Shown here piece after piece: positions 40,226 through 50,111 of a DNA stretch of 64,000 nucleotides. Numbering within the stretch: the first letter of the stretch is position 1; each line of letters opens with the position of its first letter. The notes beneath the pieces were generated by a model. That model had not been told where the DNA came from and did no database searches. It saw only the letters and a list, made by a program, of their open reading frames with translations. Source of the DNA: Pedobacter panaciterrae (GTDB lineage Bacteria; Bacteroidota; Bacteroidia; Sphingobacteriales; Sphingobacteriaceae); NCBI RefSeq assembly GCF_001636695.1, contig NZ_LGEL01000020.1, positions 62,001 to 126,000 on the forward strand. Direction: 5' to 3'. Position numbers and translations under genes: made by a program.

Positions 40226-40693
40226 ATGGAAAATTACATTTTTGAAACGATAAGACAAACCAGAAAAAACTTTATCAAGTTGATTGAAACATCAACAATT
40301 GAAGAGTTGAATGAGGTACCAGCAGGTTTTAACAACAATATGATCTGGAATTTCGGACATATAATCGTCAGTCAGCAATTACTTTGCTATAAACTGGCAG
40401 GGCTTAATCCCACTGTTGATCCTCAATATATTCTGTCGTATCAAAAAGGGACAAAACCGGAAAAGTTCATTGGGGCTGAAGAGATAAATAAGTTAAAAGA
40501 ACTAATGCTCAACACAATTGATGAACTTGCTGCTGATCTGAGCAATGATGTTTTTGTAAATTACCATGCATTTACTACCAGTTACGGGGTAGAATTGAAG
40601 AGTACAACTGAAGCAATTCATTTTTTCCCGATACACGATGCCTTTCATTATGGCTGTGCATCATCAATTAAAAAAGCAATAAATAATAAGTAA
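40226..40693 (+). CDS. DinB-family (DinB_2) putative metal-dependent protein
   Basis: The protein has 155 residues of a four-helix DinB/YfiT-like fold. Candidate metal-binding histidines are in WNFGHIIVSQQLL, NYHAFTTSYG and PIHDAFHYG, the usual three-His arrangement. DinB_2 enzymes are often thiol-dependent transferases or hydrolases with unknown substrates. It sits between ilvN and ilvC with short gaps (36 and 32 bp) on the operon strand, so it is under the same control although no step in this pathway requires it. Confidence 0.8.
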   Translation: MENYIFETIRQTRKNFIKLIETSTIEELNEVPAGFNNNMIWNFGHIIVSQQLLCYKLAGLNPTVDPQYILSYQKGTKPEKFIGAEEINKLKELMLNTIDELAADLSNDVFVNYHAFTTSYGVELKSTTEAIHFFPIHDAFHYGCASSIKKAINNK

Positions 40694-40725
40694 ATAAGAA
40701 CCTTTAAAACAAAACCGATAAAACG

Positions 40726-42207
40726 ATGTCAAATTATTTTAACACATTACCTCTTAGAGAAAAATTAAACCAGTTAGGTGTTTGCGATTTCATGGACAGT
40801 TCAGAATTTCTTGATGGCGTAAATGCACTAAAAGGAAAAAAACTGGTAATTGTAGGTTGTGGAGCACAAGGCCTTAACCAGGGTTTAAATTTAAGAGATA
40901 GTGGTTTAAATGTTGCCTATACTTTAAGAAAAGAAGCTATTGAAGGCAAAAGAGATTCATGGAAAAATGCTACAGAAAATAACTTTACTGTTGGCACTTA
41001 CGAAGAGTTAATTCCTACTGCTGATGTAGTGATAAACCTTACTCCTGATAAACAACATACTGCAGTAGTAACTGCAATTATGCCATTAATGAAACAAGGT
41101 GCTACTTTATTATACTCGCACGGTTTTAACATTGTGGAAGAAGGAATGCAGATCCGTAAAGACATTACGGTAATCATGGTAGCTCCAAAATGTCCGGGAA
41201 GTGAAGTAAGAGCTGAGTATGTAAGAGGTTTTGGTGTACCTACCCTAATCGCTGTACACCCTGAGAACGATCCGGAAGGAAAAGGTCTGGCACAAGCTAA
41301 AGCTTACTGCGTTGGAACTGGCGGCCACAGAGCTGGTGTTTTAAATTCTTCTTTTGTTGCTGAAGTAAAATCAGATTTAATGGGCGAACAAACTATTCTT
41401 TGTGGTTTGCTGCAAACTGGTTCTATCCTTTCATTTGACAAAATGATTGAAAAAGGAATCGATGCTGGTTACGCTTCTAAACTTGTTCAGTATGGTGTTG
41501 AAGTAATTACTGAAGCTTTAAAACATGGCGGTGTTTCTGGCATGATGGACAGATTAAGCAATGTTGCTAAAATCAAAGCTTTTGAAATCTCAGAAGAATT
41601 GAAAGACATTATGCGCCCGTTATTCCAAAAGCATCAGGATGATATCATGAGCGGTGAATTTAGCCGTACAATGATGGAAGACTGGGCAGCTGGCGATAAA
41701 AACTTATTAGCATGGCGTGCAGCAACAGGAGAAACTGCTTTTGAAAAAACTCCTGCTGGTGATGTAAAAATCGGCGAACAGGAATATTTTGATAACTATA
41801 CCTTAATGGTTGCTTTTGTTAGAGCAGGTGTTGAGTTGGCTTTCGAAACAATGGTTCAGGCTGGTATTAAACCAGAATCTGCTTACTATGAGTCGTTACA
41901 CGAAACTCCACTTATTGCAAATACCATTGCACGTAAAAAATTATTCGAGATGAACCGTGTTATCTCTGATACTGCAGAATATGGTTGTTACTTATTTGAT
42001 TATGCTTGTAAACCTTTATTAGCTGATTTCATGACTAAAGTAGATACTGATTTAGTTGGTAAAAACTTTAACGAAGGTAAAGATGGCTCTGTTGATAACA
42101 GAACATTAATCGCAATAAATGAAGCACTTCGCTCTCATGAAGTTGAAGTAGTAGGCGCTAGATTAAGAAAAGCAATGACTGCAATGAAATCTATAAAAAC
42201 AGCATAA
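40726..42207 (+). CDS. ilvC: Ketol-acid reductoisomerase, class II (long form)
   Basis: The protein has 493 residues, matching the long E. coli-type enzyme rather than the ~330-residue class I. The NADPH-binding [20 protein letters not shown]-like loop (residues about 38-58), [14 protein letters not shown], and the duplicated C-terminal knot domain with [12 protein letters not shown] are visible. It converts acetolactate and acetohydroxybutyrate to the dihydroxy acids. The stop is 6 bp before the ABC gene. Confidence 0.97.
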   Translation: MSNYFNTLPLREKLNQLGVCDFMDSSEFLDGVNALKGKKLVIVGCGAQGLNQGLNLRDSGLNVAYTLRKEAIEGKRDSWKNATENNFTVGTYEELIPTADVVINLTPDKQHTAVVTAIMPLMKQGATLLYSHGFNIVEEGMQIRKDITVIMVAPKCPGSEVRAEYVRGFGVPTLIAVHPENDPEGKGLAQAKAYCVGTGGHRAGVLNSSFVAEVKSDLMGEQTILCGLLQTGSILSFDKMIEKGIDAGYASKLVQYGVEVITEALKHGGVSGMMDRLSNVAKIKAFEISEELKDIMRPLFQKHQDDIMSGEFSRTMMEDWAAGDKNLLAWRAATGETAFEKTPAGDVKIGEQEYFDNYTLMVAFVRAGVELAFETMVQAGIKPESAYYESLHETPLIANTIARKKLFEMNRVISDTAEYGCYLFDYACKPLLADFMTKVDTDLVGKNFNEGKDGSVDNRTLIAINEALRSHEVEVVGARLRKAMTAMKSIKTA

Positions 42208-42213
42208 TAATAA

Positions 42214-43719
42214 ATGTCACAGCCCGTCGTCCATATCACAGAACTTAATTTAAAGTACCAGCACAAATCGGTGTTAAAGGATTTGAACTGGACTATAAAT
42301 CGTAATGAGAATTGGTTGTTGTGCGGAACAAGCGGAAGTGGCAAAACCTCATTGGCAAAAGCTATGGCCGGTATAGGCCATAGCTATAGCAATATTGAAA
42401 TTAACTTTAATCCAGAAAGCAGTTTACCTGCTATGGCCTATTATGTGGCCAATTGGTTTCAGTTTAAAGACTTAGAAGGTCAGTCTAATTTCTATTACCA
42501 GCAGCGTTACAATAAGCAGGCAACAGAAACCACAGCAACTATTAAAGCTGAATTAGAAAGTTTTGGCAAAAAACATTCACTTACATTTAGTGAAGTAGAT
42601 AAAATCTTAAATGCTTTAGGATTTTTAGAATTAAAAAATTCTACACTGATCCAGTTATCCAGCGGAGAACATAAAAAATTACAATTGGTTAAGGCCCTAT
42701 GGTTAAAACCTCAGTTGTTAATACTTGATCTTCCCTATAACGGTCTGGATGTGCTTTCTCGTAAAAACTTAAACACTTTACTTGAAGAAATTACTGAAGC
42801 AGGAACGCAGTTAATTCTAATCAGTAACGAAACTGAGCTACCTTCCTGCATCAATCGCATTGCGATAATTGAGGATGGAAAAATAGTCGAAATTTCTGCT
42901 GATGAACGTACCTGGAATGATATTGAAGTAATAGACAAACCTGTTCCTTCTTTTTTAAGTGAGGCTGTTGTAAATTCTTCATCATCAGAGATCATTAGAA
43001 TGATCAACGTAAATATCAGCTACGGAGAAAAGCAGGTATTAAAAAATATCAATTGGGAAGTTAAGGCAGGTGAAAAGTGGGTATTACATGGTCATAATGG
43101 CTCTGGAAAATCAACTTTGTTAAGTTTGATCTGTGGTGATCATCCTCAGGCTTATGCCAATAATTTCCATTTATTTGGCAACAAAAGAGGAAGCGGAGAA
43201 AGCATCTGGGAGATTAAAGAACGAATTGGCTTGATATCACCGGAGTTGCATTGGTATTTTGATCCCTCAGCAACGGTATGGCAAAGCATCGTTTCCGGAT
43301 TTTATGATAGCTCAGGCTTATTCTGTGATCCGGGATATTCAAAAAAAGCCCAGACTGATGAATTAATTCATTATTTCGGCCTGGATGAATATAAAAATAC
43401 CCTGATGAACGAACTTCCGCTAGGTAAACAAAGACTGGCATTATTAGCCCGTACCATTGTAAAAAATCCGGAGCTATTGATACTGGATGAACCTTGCCAG
43501 GGATTAGACCAACAACAAACCTTGCATTTTAACAAACTGGTTGATGAATTGTGTAAAAATGGTACAACATTAATTTATGTTGGTCATTTTGAATCGCAGA
43601 TACCTGGCTGCATTGAGAAAAGAATTTTATTAGAAAACGGTGAGGTGAACTCCGTAGAAATATTGCACAAAAAACCTATACTAACTAAAAACGAAAATTA
43701 TGTTACACGATCCAAATAG
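42214..43719 (+). CDS. ModF-like double ABC ATPase
   Basis: The protein has 501 residues with two ABC domains and no membrane segments. Domain 1: Walker A GTSGSGKT (38-45), signature LSSGE (about 148), Walker B LLILDLP (about 167), where the catalytic Glu is replaced by Leu. Domain 2: Walker [10 protein letters not shown] (about 293), degenerate signature LPLGKQ (about 400), normal Walker B LLILDEP (about 420). This is the layout of ModF, a soluble tandem ATPase of unclear role; no permease is encoded here. It lies between ilvC and leuA and overlaps leuA by 20 bp, so the three are translationally linked. Confidence 0.83.
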   Translation: MSQPVVHITELNLKYQHKSVLKDLNWTINRNENWLLCGTSGSGKTSLAKAMAGIGHSYSNIEINFNPESSLPAMAYYVANWFQFKDLEGQSNFYYQQRYNKQATETTATIKAELESFGKKHSLTFSEVDKILNALGFLELKNSTLIQLSSGEHKKLQLVKALWLKPQLLILDLPYNGLDVLSRKNLNTLLEEITEAGTQLILISNETELPSCINRIAIIEDGKIVEISADERTWNDIEVIDKPVPSFLSEAVVNSSSSEIIRMINVNISYGEKQVLKNINWEVKAGEKWVLHGHNGSGKSTLLSLICGDHPQAYANNFHLFGNKRGSGESIWEIKERIGLISPELHWYFDPSATVWQSIVSGFYDSSGLFCDPGYSKKAQTDELIHYFGLDEYKNTLMNELPLGKQRLALLARTIVKNPELLILDEPCQGLDQQQTLHFNKLVDELCKNGTTLIYVGHFESQIPGCIEKRILLENGEVNSVEILHKKPILTKNENYVTRSK

Positions 43720-44863
43720 AGTTTATGTGTTTGACACCACGTTGCGTGATGGTGAACAAGTGCCGGGTTGCCAATTAACAACCCCAGAGAAAATAGAAAT
43801 TGCCAAAGAATTGGAAGCGCTTGGCGTGGATATTATTGAAGCAGGTTTTCCTATTTCAAGTCCAGGTGATTTCCAAAGTGTTGTAGAGCTTTCTAAAGCT
43901 GTATCTGAGCCAATCATATGTGCACTTACACGTGCAAACAAAGGCGATATTGATTCTGCTGTTGCTGCATTAAAATTTGCAAAACGTCCGCGGATCCATA
44001 CAGGTATCGGCTCTTCTGACATGCACATTAAACATAAATTTAACAGTACAAGAGAAGATATCTTAGCACGTGCTGTTGAAGCCGTAAAATATGCCAAACA
44101 ATTTGTAGAGGATATTGAATTCTATGCAGAGGATGCTGGTCGTGCTGATGTGCACTTTCTTGCTCAAATGGTAGAAGCTGTTATTGCGGCAGGTGCAACT
44201 GTAGTAAACATACCGGATACAAATGGTTATTGCTTACCGGATCAGTATGGAAGCAAAATCAAGTTTTTGAAAGAGAACGTAAAAAATATAGATAATGCAA
44301 TTATATCTGTACACTGCCATAATGATTTGGGCCTCGCTACAGCAAATTCAATTGCAGGTTTACAAAATGGTGCCCGTCAAATTGAAGGTACAATTAATGG
44401 TATTGGCGAACGTGCAGGTAATACCTCTATTGAAGAGGTCGTCATGATTTTAAAGACACACCATGCATTAGGTTTACACACCAATATTAACACTAAGAAC
44501 TTTTATGAGTTGAGCCGTATGGTAAGTTCGCAAATGCGCATGCCGGTACAGCCAAACAAAGCAATTGTTGGTAGCAATGCTTTTGCACACAGCTCAGGTA
44601 TCCACCAGGATGGTTTCTTAAAAAACCGCGAAAATTACGAAATTATACGCCCTGAAGATGTTGGTTTCCCTGATGCAAGTATTGTACTTACTGCACGCAG
44701 TGGCCGACATGCTTTGAAGTTCCATTTGGAGCGCTTAGGCTTTAATTTAAGTAAAGAGGAATTGGGCGAGGCTTACCATCGCTTCCTTACAGTAGCAGAT
44801 AGTAAATTAGATATTAATGATAATGATCTTTTGTCAATGATGGGCAAGCAACAATTAGCTTAA
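43700..44863 (+). CDS. leuA: 2-Isopropylmalate synthase, short form
   Basis: The protein has 387 residues of HMGL-like TIM barrel: [16 protein letters not shown] (metal and catalytic Asp), [26 protein letters not shown] with the metal-binding His pair, and [14 protein letters not shown]. The C-terminal regulatory (LeuA_dimer) domain of ~510-residue IPMS enzymes is missing. It condenses acetyl-CoA with 2-oxoisovalerate, the first leucine step. The absence of the domain suggests no leucine feedback on this enzyme, so attenuation may matter more. It overlaps the ABC gene end. Confidence 0.93.
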   Translation: MLHDPNRVYVFDTTLRDGEQVPGCQLTTPEKIEIAKELEALGVDIIEAGFPISSPGDFQSVVELSKAVSEPIICALTRANKGDIDSAVAALKFAKRPRIHTGIGSSDMHIKHKFNSTREDILARAVEAVKYAKQFVEDIEFYAEDAGRADVHFLAQMVEAVIAAGATVVNIPDTNGYCLPDQYGSKIKFLKENVKNIDNAIISVHCHNDLGLATANSIAGLQNGARQIEGTINGIGERAGNTSIEEVVMILKTHHALGLHTNINTKNFYELSRMVSSQMRMPVQPNKAIVGSNAFAHSSGIHQDGFLKNRENYEIIRPEDVGFPDASIVLTARSGRHALKFHLERLGFNLSKEELGEAYHRFLTVADSKLDINDNDLLSMMGKQQLA

Positions 44864-44900
44864 CCTTGTTCACAAAAAAATCAAAATAAAAAAAGAAAAA

Positions 44901-46307
44901 ATGAGCAAAACATTATTTGATAAGGTGTGGGACACTCACGTGGTACGTAAAATTGAAGGTGGCCCCGATGTGCTTTTTATTGATCGCCACCTTATCCACG
45001 AGGTTACAAGTCCTGTTGCCTTTTTAGGTTTAAAAAGCAGAGGAATTAAAGTGTTATATCCTGAGCGTACATTTGCTACGGCAGACCATAACACACCAAC
45101 AATTAACCAGCATTTGCCAGTTGCAGATCCATTGTCGGCTAACCAGCTTAAAGCATTAGAGTCTAACTCTAATGAATATGGTATCAGTCACTGGGGATTA
45201 GGCCATCAAAAAAATGGTATTGTACACGTTGTAGGTCCGGAATACGGAATTACACAACCTGGCGCTACTATTGTTTGTGGTGATTCACATACTTCTACGC
45301 ATGGTGCCTTTGGTGCTATCGCCTTTGGTATTGGTACTTCTGAAGTAGAAATGGTACTTTCTACACAGTGCATTATGCAGCCAAAACCTAAAAAAATGCG
45401 CATCAATGTGAATGGTAAATTAGGTGTAGGTGTTACTCCTAAAGACGTTGCATTGTTCATCATATCTCAGCTTACAACTTCTGGTGCAACCGGATATTTT
45501 GTTGAGTATGCAGGTGATGTTTTTGAAAACATGACTATGGAAGGCCGTATGACGGTTTGTAACCTAAGTATTGAAATGGGTGCCCGTGGCGGTATGATCG
45601 CTCCGGATGAAACAACCATCGATTACGTAAAAGGTCGTGAGTTTAGCCCTAAAGGCGAAGCATGGGATAGAGCATTAGCTTATTACAAAACGTTAAAAAC
45701 TGATGCCGATGCTGTTTTTGATAAAGAATTAACTTTCGATGGTTCTTCAATTGAGCCAATGATCACATACGGTACAAACCCGGGAATGGGAATGGGAATT
45801 TCTCATGATATCCCTGATGCTGCTCATGCAGAAGGTGGTGCTGCAACCTATGCTAAATCATTAGGTTATATGGGATTCTCTGAAGGTGAATCTATGATCG
45901 GCAAGAAAATAGATTTCGTTTTTGTGGGTAGCTGTACCAATGGACGTATCGAAGATTTCAGAGCATTTACTTCTATTATAAAAGGCAGACACAAAGCTGA
46001 TGATGTAACCGTTTGGTTAGTTCCGGGTTCTCATATTGTGGAAGCTCAAATCAAAGAAGAAGGTTTGCTGGATATTTTAACAGAAGCCGGCTTTGAATTA
46101 CGCCAACCTGGTTGTTCTGCTTGTTTAGCGATGAACGACGATAAGATACCTGCAGGAAAATACGCTGTAAGTACCTCGAACAGAAATTTTGAAGGAAGAC
46201 AAGGTCCTGGTTCAAGAACCATGTTAGCCAGTCCGTTAGTTGCTGCAGCGGCAGCTGTTACCGGCGTGGTTACAGACCCAAGAACATTAATTGAAGAACT
46301 TGTCTAA
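44901..46307 (+). CDS. leuC: 3-Isopropylmalate dehydratase large subunit
   Basis: The protein has 468 residues of the aconitase superfamily with the 4Fe-4S cysteines in [12 protein letters not shown] and GCSACLAMN, and the [21 protein letters not shown] block. With LeuD it isomerises 2-isopropylmalate. It probably also serves the citramalate route encoded by the cimA-like gene. The length is normal. Confidence 0.97.
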   Translation: MSKTLFDKVWDTHVVRKIEGGPDVLFIDRHLIHEVTSPVAFLGLKSRGIKVLYPERTFATADHNTPTINQHLPVADPLSANQLKALESNSNEYGISHWGLGHQKNGIVHVVGPEYGITQPGATIVCGDSHTSTHGAFGAIAFGIGTSEVEMVLSTQCIMQPKPKKMRINVNGKLGVGVTPKDVALFIISQLTTSGATGYFVEYAGDVFENMTMEGRMTVCNLSIEMGARGGMIAPDETTIDYVKGREFSPKGEAWDRALAYYKTLKTDADAVFDKELTFDGSSIEPMITYGTNPGMGMGISHDIPDAAHAEGGAATYAKSLGYMGFSEGESMIGKKIDFVFVGSCTNGRIEDFRAFTSIIKGRHKADDVTVWLVPGSHIVEAQIKEEGLLDILTEAGFELRQPGCSACLAMNDDKIPAGKYAVSTSNRNFEGRQGPGSRTMLASPLVAAAAAVTGVVTDPRTLIEELV

Positions 46308-46326
46308 ACACACTTAAAAGATTAAA

Positions 46327-46923
46327 ATGGCCTACGATAAATTTAATATCCTAAAAAGCACCGCGGTTCCACTTCCAATAGAAAATGTGGATACCGATCA
46401 GTTAATTCCTGCCCGCTTTTTAAAAGCTACAGAGCGCGTAGGGTTTGGCGACAACCTTTTCCGCGACTGGAGATATAACCCAGATAATACACCAAAAAAA
46501 GACTTTGTTTTAAATAACCCTGTTTACAGCGGTAAAATACTTGTTGGCGGTAAAAACTTTGGTTCAGGTTCATCAAGAGAGCATGCCGCCTGGGCTGTTT
46601 ATGATTATGGATTCAGATGTGTGGTATCAAGCTTTTTTGCTGATATCTTCAGAAACAACTGCCTAAACATTGGTGTATTACCGGTTCAGGTAAGTCCTGA
46701 GTTTTCTGAAAAGATCTTTGCTGCAATTTTTGCTGATCCTAATACAGAACTGGAAGTAAACTTACCAGAACAAACCATTACACTTTTAGCAACAGGTGAA
46801 AAAGAAACATTCGAAATCAGTCCTTATAAAAAAGACAATATGCTGAATGGTTTTGATGACATCGATTACCTGCAAAGTATAAAACCAGAAATAGAAGAGT
46901 TTGCGTTGCAGCTTCCTCTTTAA
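46327..46923 (+). CDS. leuD: 3-Isopropylmalate dehydratase small subunit
   Basis: The protein has 198 residues. The substrate-binding swivel domain shows [12 protein letters not shown] and [20 protein letters not shown], the LeuD hallmarks. It forms the heterodimer with LeuC and starts 19 bp after it. A 388-bp spacer with a palindromic repeat follows, which may end this part of the operon. Confidence 0.97.
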   Translation: MAYDKFNILKSTAVPLPIENVDTDQLIPARFLKATERVGFGDNLFRDWRYNPDNTPKKDFVLNNPVYSGKILVGGKNFGSGSSREHAAWAVYDYGFRCVVSSFFADIFRNNCLNIGVLPVQVSPEFSEKIFAAIFADPNTELEVNLPEQTITLLATGEKETFEISPYKKDNMLNGFDDIDYLQSIKPEIEEFALQLPL

Positions 46924-47311
46924 AAAATAATATAGCTATTACCCGTGACCCTGAATTATTGCCCGTTTTGGGACAAAGCATTAAAAAGCAAAAAACAGTG
47001 ATAACAGAGAACAGTTATGTTGTAGCACAAGGCGTCATGCTGTAGCACAGTCATGCTGTAGCACACATCGTCATACTATAGCACAGTCATGCTGTAGCAT
47101 GCCTCGTCATCTCGACGATAGGAGAGATCTCTTGGTTATGCCAATTTGCTTTGCAGTTACTGAGGGCAAGAGATCTCTCCTATCGTCGAGATGACGAACA
47201 TTTGAGATGACGAACGTTTGAGATGACGGATGTTTTAAAAAACAATCCGTCATTGGTAATCTAATTCAGGCTGATAACGATTAGTATAAAGAAAAAAGTA
47301 AGACCCGATAC
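46924..47311. repeat. Palindromic repeat, copy 2, with tandem GTCATGCTGTAGCACA units
   Basis: The core arms are 47104-47134 and 47167-47197, 31 perfect bases around a 32-base loop, nearly identical to copy 1. To the left are about five imperfect units of GTCATGCTGTAGCACA between 47010 and 47103. To the right are two or three units ending in GAGATGACGAACGTTT. No gene is present. The spacer separates leuD from the cimA-like gene. Confidence 0.9.
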
Positions 47312-48829
47312 ATGGAAAGAAGGAAAATAGAGATAATGGATACTACACTCCGCGATGGAGAACAAACATCGGGCGTGTCTTTTTCCATTTCAGAAAAATT
47401 AACTATAGCCCAGTTATTATTGGAAGAACTCCATGTTGACCGGGCTGAAATTGCTTCTGCACGTGTATCTGATGGAGAATTTCAGGCAGTAAAGGCTGTT
47501 CTGAATTGGGCAGAAGCAAATGGATATGCAGATCGTATAGAAGTACTGTCTTTTGTAGATAACGGTGTTTCCATTGAATGGATGTTAAATGCAGGTGTTA
47601 AAGTTCAAAACCTGCTTACCAAAGGTTCACTGAACCATTTAACCCACCAGCTTAAAAAAACACCTGAGCAGCATTTTGCAGAAATCAAACATGTTATTGA
47701 TCTGGCTATTGCCAACAATATTGCAACCAATGTTTATCTGGAAGATTGGAGTAATGGCATGCGTAACTCCCCCGAGTACGTTTTACAGTTCCTGGATTTT
47801 CTGACTACACAACCTATAAAAAGAATATTATTACCGGATACACTAGGCATTTTAACTCCTGGCGAAACCTTTAAATATATTACTGAGCTTAAATCAAAAT
47901 ATCCTGATACCCATTTTGATTTCCATGCCCATAATGATTATGACCTTGGTACAGCAAATGTGTTAGAATCGGTAAAAGCCGGAATAAGCGGTTTGCATTT
48001 AACCGTAAACGGGATGGGCGAAAGAGCAGGAAATGCAGCAATGGCCAGTGCTATTGCGGTAATCAACGACTTTGCACCTGAGGTGGAAGTACAACTTAAA
48101 GAATCATCGATTTATAAAGTCAGTAAGCTTGTTGAAACATTTTCAGGTGTCAGAATCCCTTCAAACAAACCTATTGTTGGCGACAATGTATTTACCCAAA
48201 CAGCTGGAATCCATGCTGATGGCGACAACAAAAACAATTTATATTTTAATGACCTCCTGCCTGAACGTTTCGGTAGAAAACGCAGCTATGCATTAGGAAA
48301 AACTTCCGGCAAAGCCAATATTGAAAAAAACCTGCAGGAATTAGGTTTAAAACTAAACGATGCCGACCTGAAAAAAGTTACTCAAAGAGTTATTGAATTA
48401 GGCGACAAAAAAGAAACCGTAACCAAAGAAGATCTTCCTTACATCATTTCAGACGTGTTAGACAGCAGCCTTTACGAAGAGAAGGTTATTGTAGAATCGT
48501 ACGTGTTAACAAATGCAATGGGCTTACGTCCTTCCGCTACAATTTCTGTGGTAATTGAAGGAGAAAAGTTCGAGGAGAATGCGCAAGGCGATGGTCAGTT
48601 TGATGCATTTATGAATGCACTAACCACTGTTTATGCAAAGAAACAAAGAAGCTTACCAAAACTGATTGACTATGCCGTAAGGATAGCCCCCGGAAGTAAT
48701 TCGGATGCACTGTGCGAAACAATTATTACCTGGGAAACCGATCAGAAAATTTTTATAACAAGAGGTCTTGATTCAGACCAGACAGTCTGTGCTATTAAAG
48801 CTACTCAGAAAATGTTAAACATTATTTAA
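47312..48829 (+). CDS. Citramalate/2-isopropylmalate synthase family enzyme with regulatory domain
   Basis: The protein has 505 residues: an HMGL-like barrel ([55 protein letters not shown]) and a C-terminal LeuA_dimer regulatory domain from about residue 370. It diverges clearly from the short LeuA upstream. Bacteroidota paralogues of this kind are usually taken to be (R)-citramalate synthase (CimA), which makes 2-oxobutyrate for isoleucine from pyruvate and acetyl-CoA together with LeuC, LeuD and LeuB, the next gene. I favour that, but a second regulated isopropylmalate synthase is possible. Confidence 0.8.
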   Translation: MERRKIEIMDTTLRDGEQTSGVSFSISEKLTIAQLLLEELHVDRAEIASARVSDGEFQAVKAVLNWAEANGYADRIEVLSFVDNGVSIEWMLNAGVKVQNLLTKGSLNHLTHQLKKTPEQHFAEIKHVIDLAIANNIATNVYLEDWSNGMRNSPEYVLQFLDFLTTQPIKRILLPDTLGILTPGETFKYITELKSKYPDTHFDFHAHNDYDLGTANVLESVKAGISGLHLTVNGMGERAGNAAMASAIAVINDFAPEVEVQLKESSIYKVSKLVETFSGVRIPSNKPIVGDNVFTQTAGIHADGDNKNNLYFNDLLPERFGRKRSYALGKTSGKANIEKNLQELGLKLNDADLKKVTQRVIELGDKKETVTKEDLPYIISDVLDSSLYEEKVIVESYVLTNAMGLRPSATISVVIEGEKFEENAQGDGQFDAFMNALTTVYAKKQRSLPKLIDYAVRIAPGSNSDALCETIITWETDQKIFITRGLDSDQTVCAIKATQKMLNII

Positions 48830-48898
48830 AGATAAAATTAGCAGGACAAATAAAAACTGATTATAATTAAACAAATATAAAATACAACTAGAAAATAT

Positions 48899-49957
48899 AT
48901 GAAACTTAATATCGCTCTTTTAGCGGGAGACGGAATTGGACCTGAGGTTATTGATCAGGCAGTTAAAGTATCAAATGCCGTAGCACAAAAATTTAATCAC
49001 GAAATTGTATGGACCTCTGCCCTAACCGGTGCAGCTGCAATTGATGCTGTTGGTGAACCTTACCCGGATTCAACACACGATATCTGTATGGCAGCTGATG
49101 CTGTTTTATTTGGTGCTATCGGCCATCCACGTTACGACAATGATCCGAAAGCTACCGTTCGCCCGGAGCAAGGACTTCTAAAAATGCGTAAAAAATTAGG
49201 CTTGTTTGCAAACGTACGCCCAACATTTACTTTCCCATCTTTAATTGATAACTCTCCGTTAAAAAGAGAGCGCATCGAAGGTACAGATCTTATCATCCTT
49301 CGTGAGTTAACAGGTGGTATTTATTTTGGCGAAAGAGGTAGAAAAGACGATGGCAATACTGCTTTCGACACTTGTACTTATACCAGAGAAGAAGTTCAGC
49401 GCCTGGCTAAATTAGGCTTTGAAATGGCAATGACACGTGGCAAAAGACTTTGCTGCGTTGATAAAGCAAACGTATTGGAAACATCACGTTTGTGGAGAGA
49501 AACTGTACAGGACATGGAAAAAGATTTCCCTGAGGTAACTGTAAGCTACGAATTTGTTGATGCAGTAGCTATGCGTTTGGTACAATGGCCAAATTCATAC
49601 GATGTACTGATCACAGAAAACTTATTTGGTGACATTTTAACTGACGAAGCTTCTGTTATTTCCGGCTCTATGGGTCTTATGCCATCTGCTTCAATTGGTG
49701 TTCACACTTCTTTATTCGAGCCAATTCATGGTTCTTATCCTCAGGCAGCTGGTAAAGACATCGCTAATCCATTAGCAACAGTATTGTCTGCTGCTATGAT
49801 GTTTGAAGATGCATTCGGATTAAAAGAAGAAGCAGAATTGATCAGATCAGTAGTAAACAAATCTCTTGCAGAAGGAATTGTAACAGAAGACCTTTCTGGC
49901 AAGAACAAAGCATACAAAACAAGTGAAGTTGGCGATTGGCTGGCTGCAAATATCTAA
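48899..49957 (+). CDS. leuB: 3-Isopropylmalate dehydrogenase
   Basis: The protein has 352 residues of the isocitrate/isopropylmalate dehydrogenase family. It shows LLAGDGIGPEVI at the N-terminus, ELTGGIYFGERG, DKANVLETSRLWRE and the metal-binding DVLITENLFGDILTDEASV with GSMGLMPSAS. It oxidises and decarboxylates 3-isopropylmalate (and the methylmalate of a citramalate route) with NAD+. It lies 69 bp after the cimA-like gene and is followed by repeat copy 3. Confidence 0.97.
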   Translation: MKLNIALLAGDGIGPEVIDQAVKVSNAVAQKFNHEIVWTSALTGAAAIDAVGEPYPDSTHDICMAADAVLFGAIGHPRYDNDPKATVRPEQGLLKMRKKLGLFANVRPTFTFPSLIDNSPLKRERIEGTDLIILRELTGGIYFGERGRKDDGNTAFDTCTYTREEVQRLAKLGFEMAMTRGKRLCCVDKANVLETSRLWRETVQDMEKDFPEVTVSYEFVDAVAMRLVQWPNSYDVLITENLFGDILTDEASVISGSMGLMPSASIGVHTSLFEPIHGSYPQAAGKDIANPLATVLSAAMMFEDAFGLKEEAELIRSVVNKSLAEGIVTEDLSGKNKAYKTSEVGDWLAANI

Positions 49958-49991
49958 GCTATTTTTTTAGCACTTCGTCATTACAATTTTC

Positions 49992-50069
49992 AACGTCATC
50001 TCGACGAAGGAGAGATCTCTTGAACTATTATCCCTAAACAAGAGATCTCTCCTTCGTCGAGATGATGTT
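49992..50069. repeat. Palindromic repeat, copy 3, core only
   Basis: The arms 49992-50022 and 50039-50069 pair over 31 bases with one mismatch, around a 16-base loop. The core carries GACGAAGGAGAG where copies 1 and 2 read GACGATAGGAGAG, and there are no reiterated flanks. It fills the leuB-ilvA spacer and could act as a terminator-like or RNA-stabilising hairpin. Confidence 0.9.
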
Positions 50070-50111
50070 AAGAATAATACCCCACATAACCTCTCGCTTA
50101 TTTTCATATCA

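Noticed and set aside
40030-40258. Minus-strand ORFs under ilvN
   Set aside because: They are antisense shadows of ilvN with no recognisable product.
46990-47260. CRISPR array
   Set aside because: The repeats are directly adjacent units of 16-20 bp flanking a palindrome, without unique spacers of constant length and without cas genes.
50070-50111. Second attenuator in front of ilvA
   Set aside because: The interval shows no Ile-rich small ORF and no terminator beyond the dispersed palindrome.
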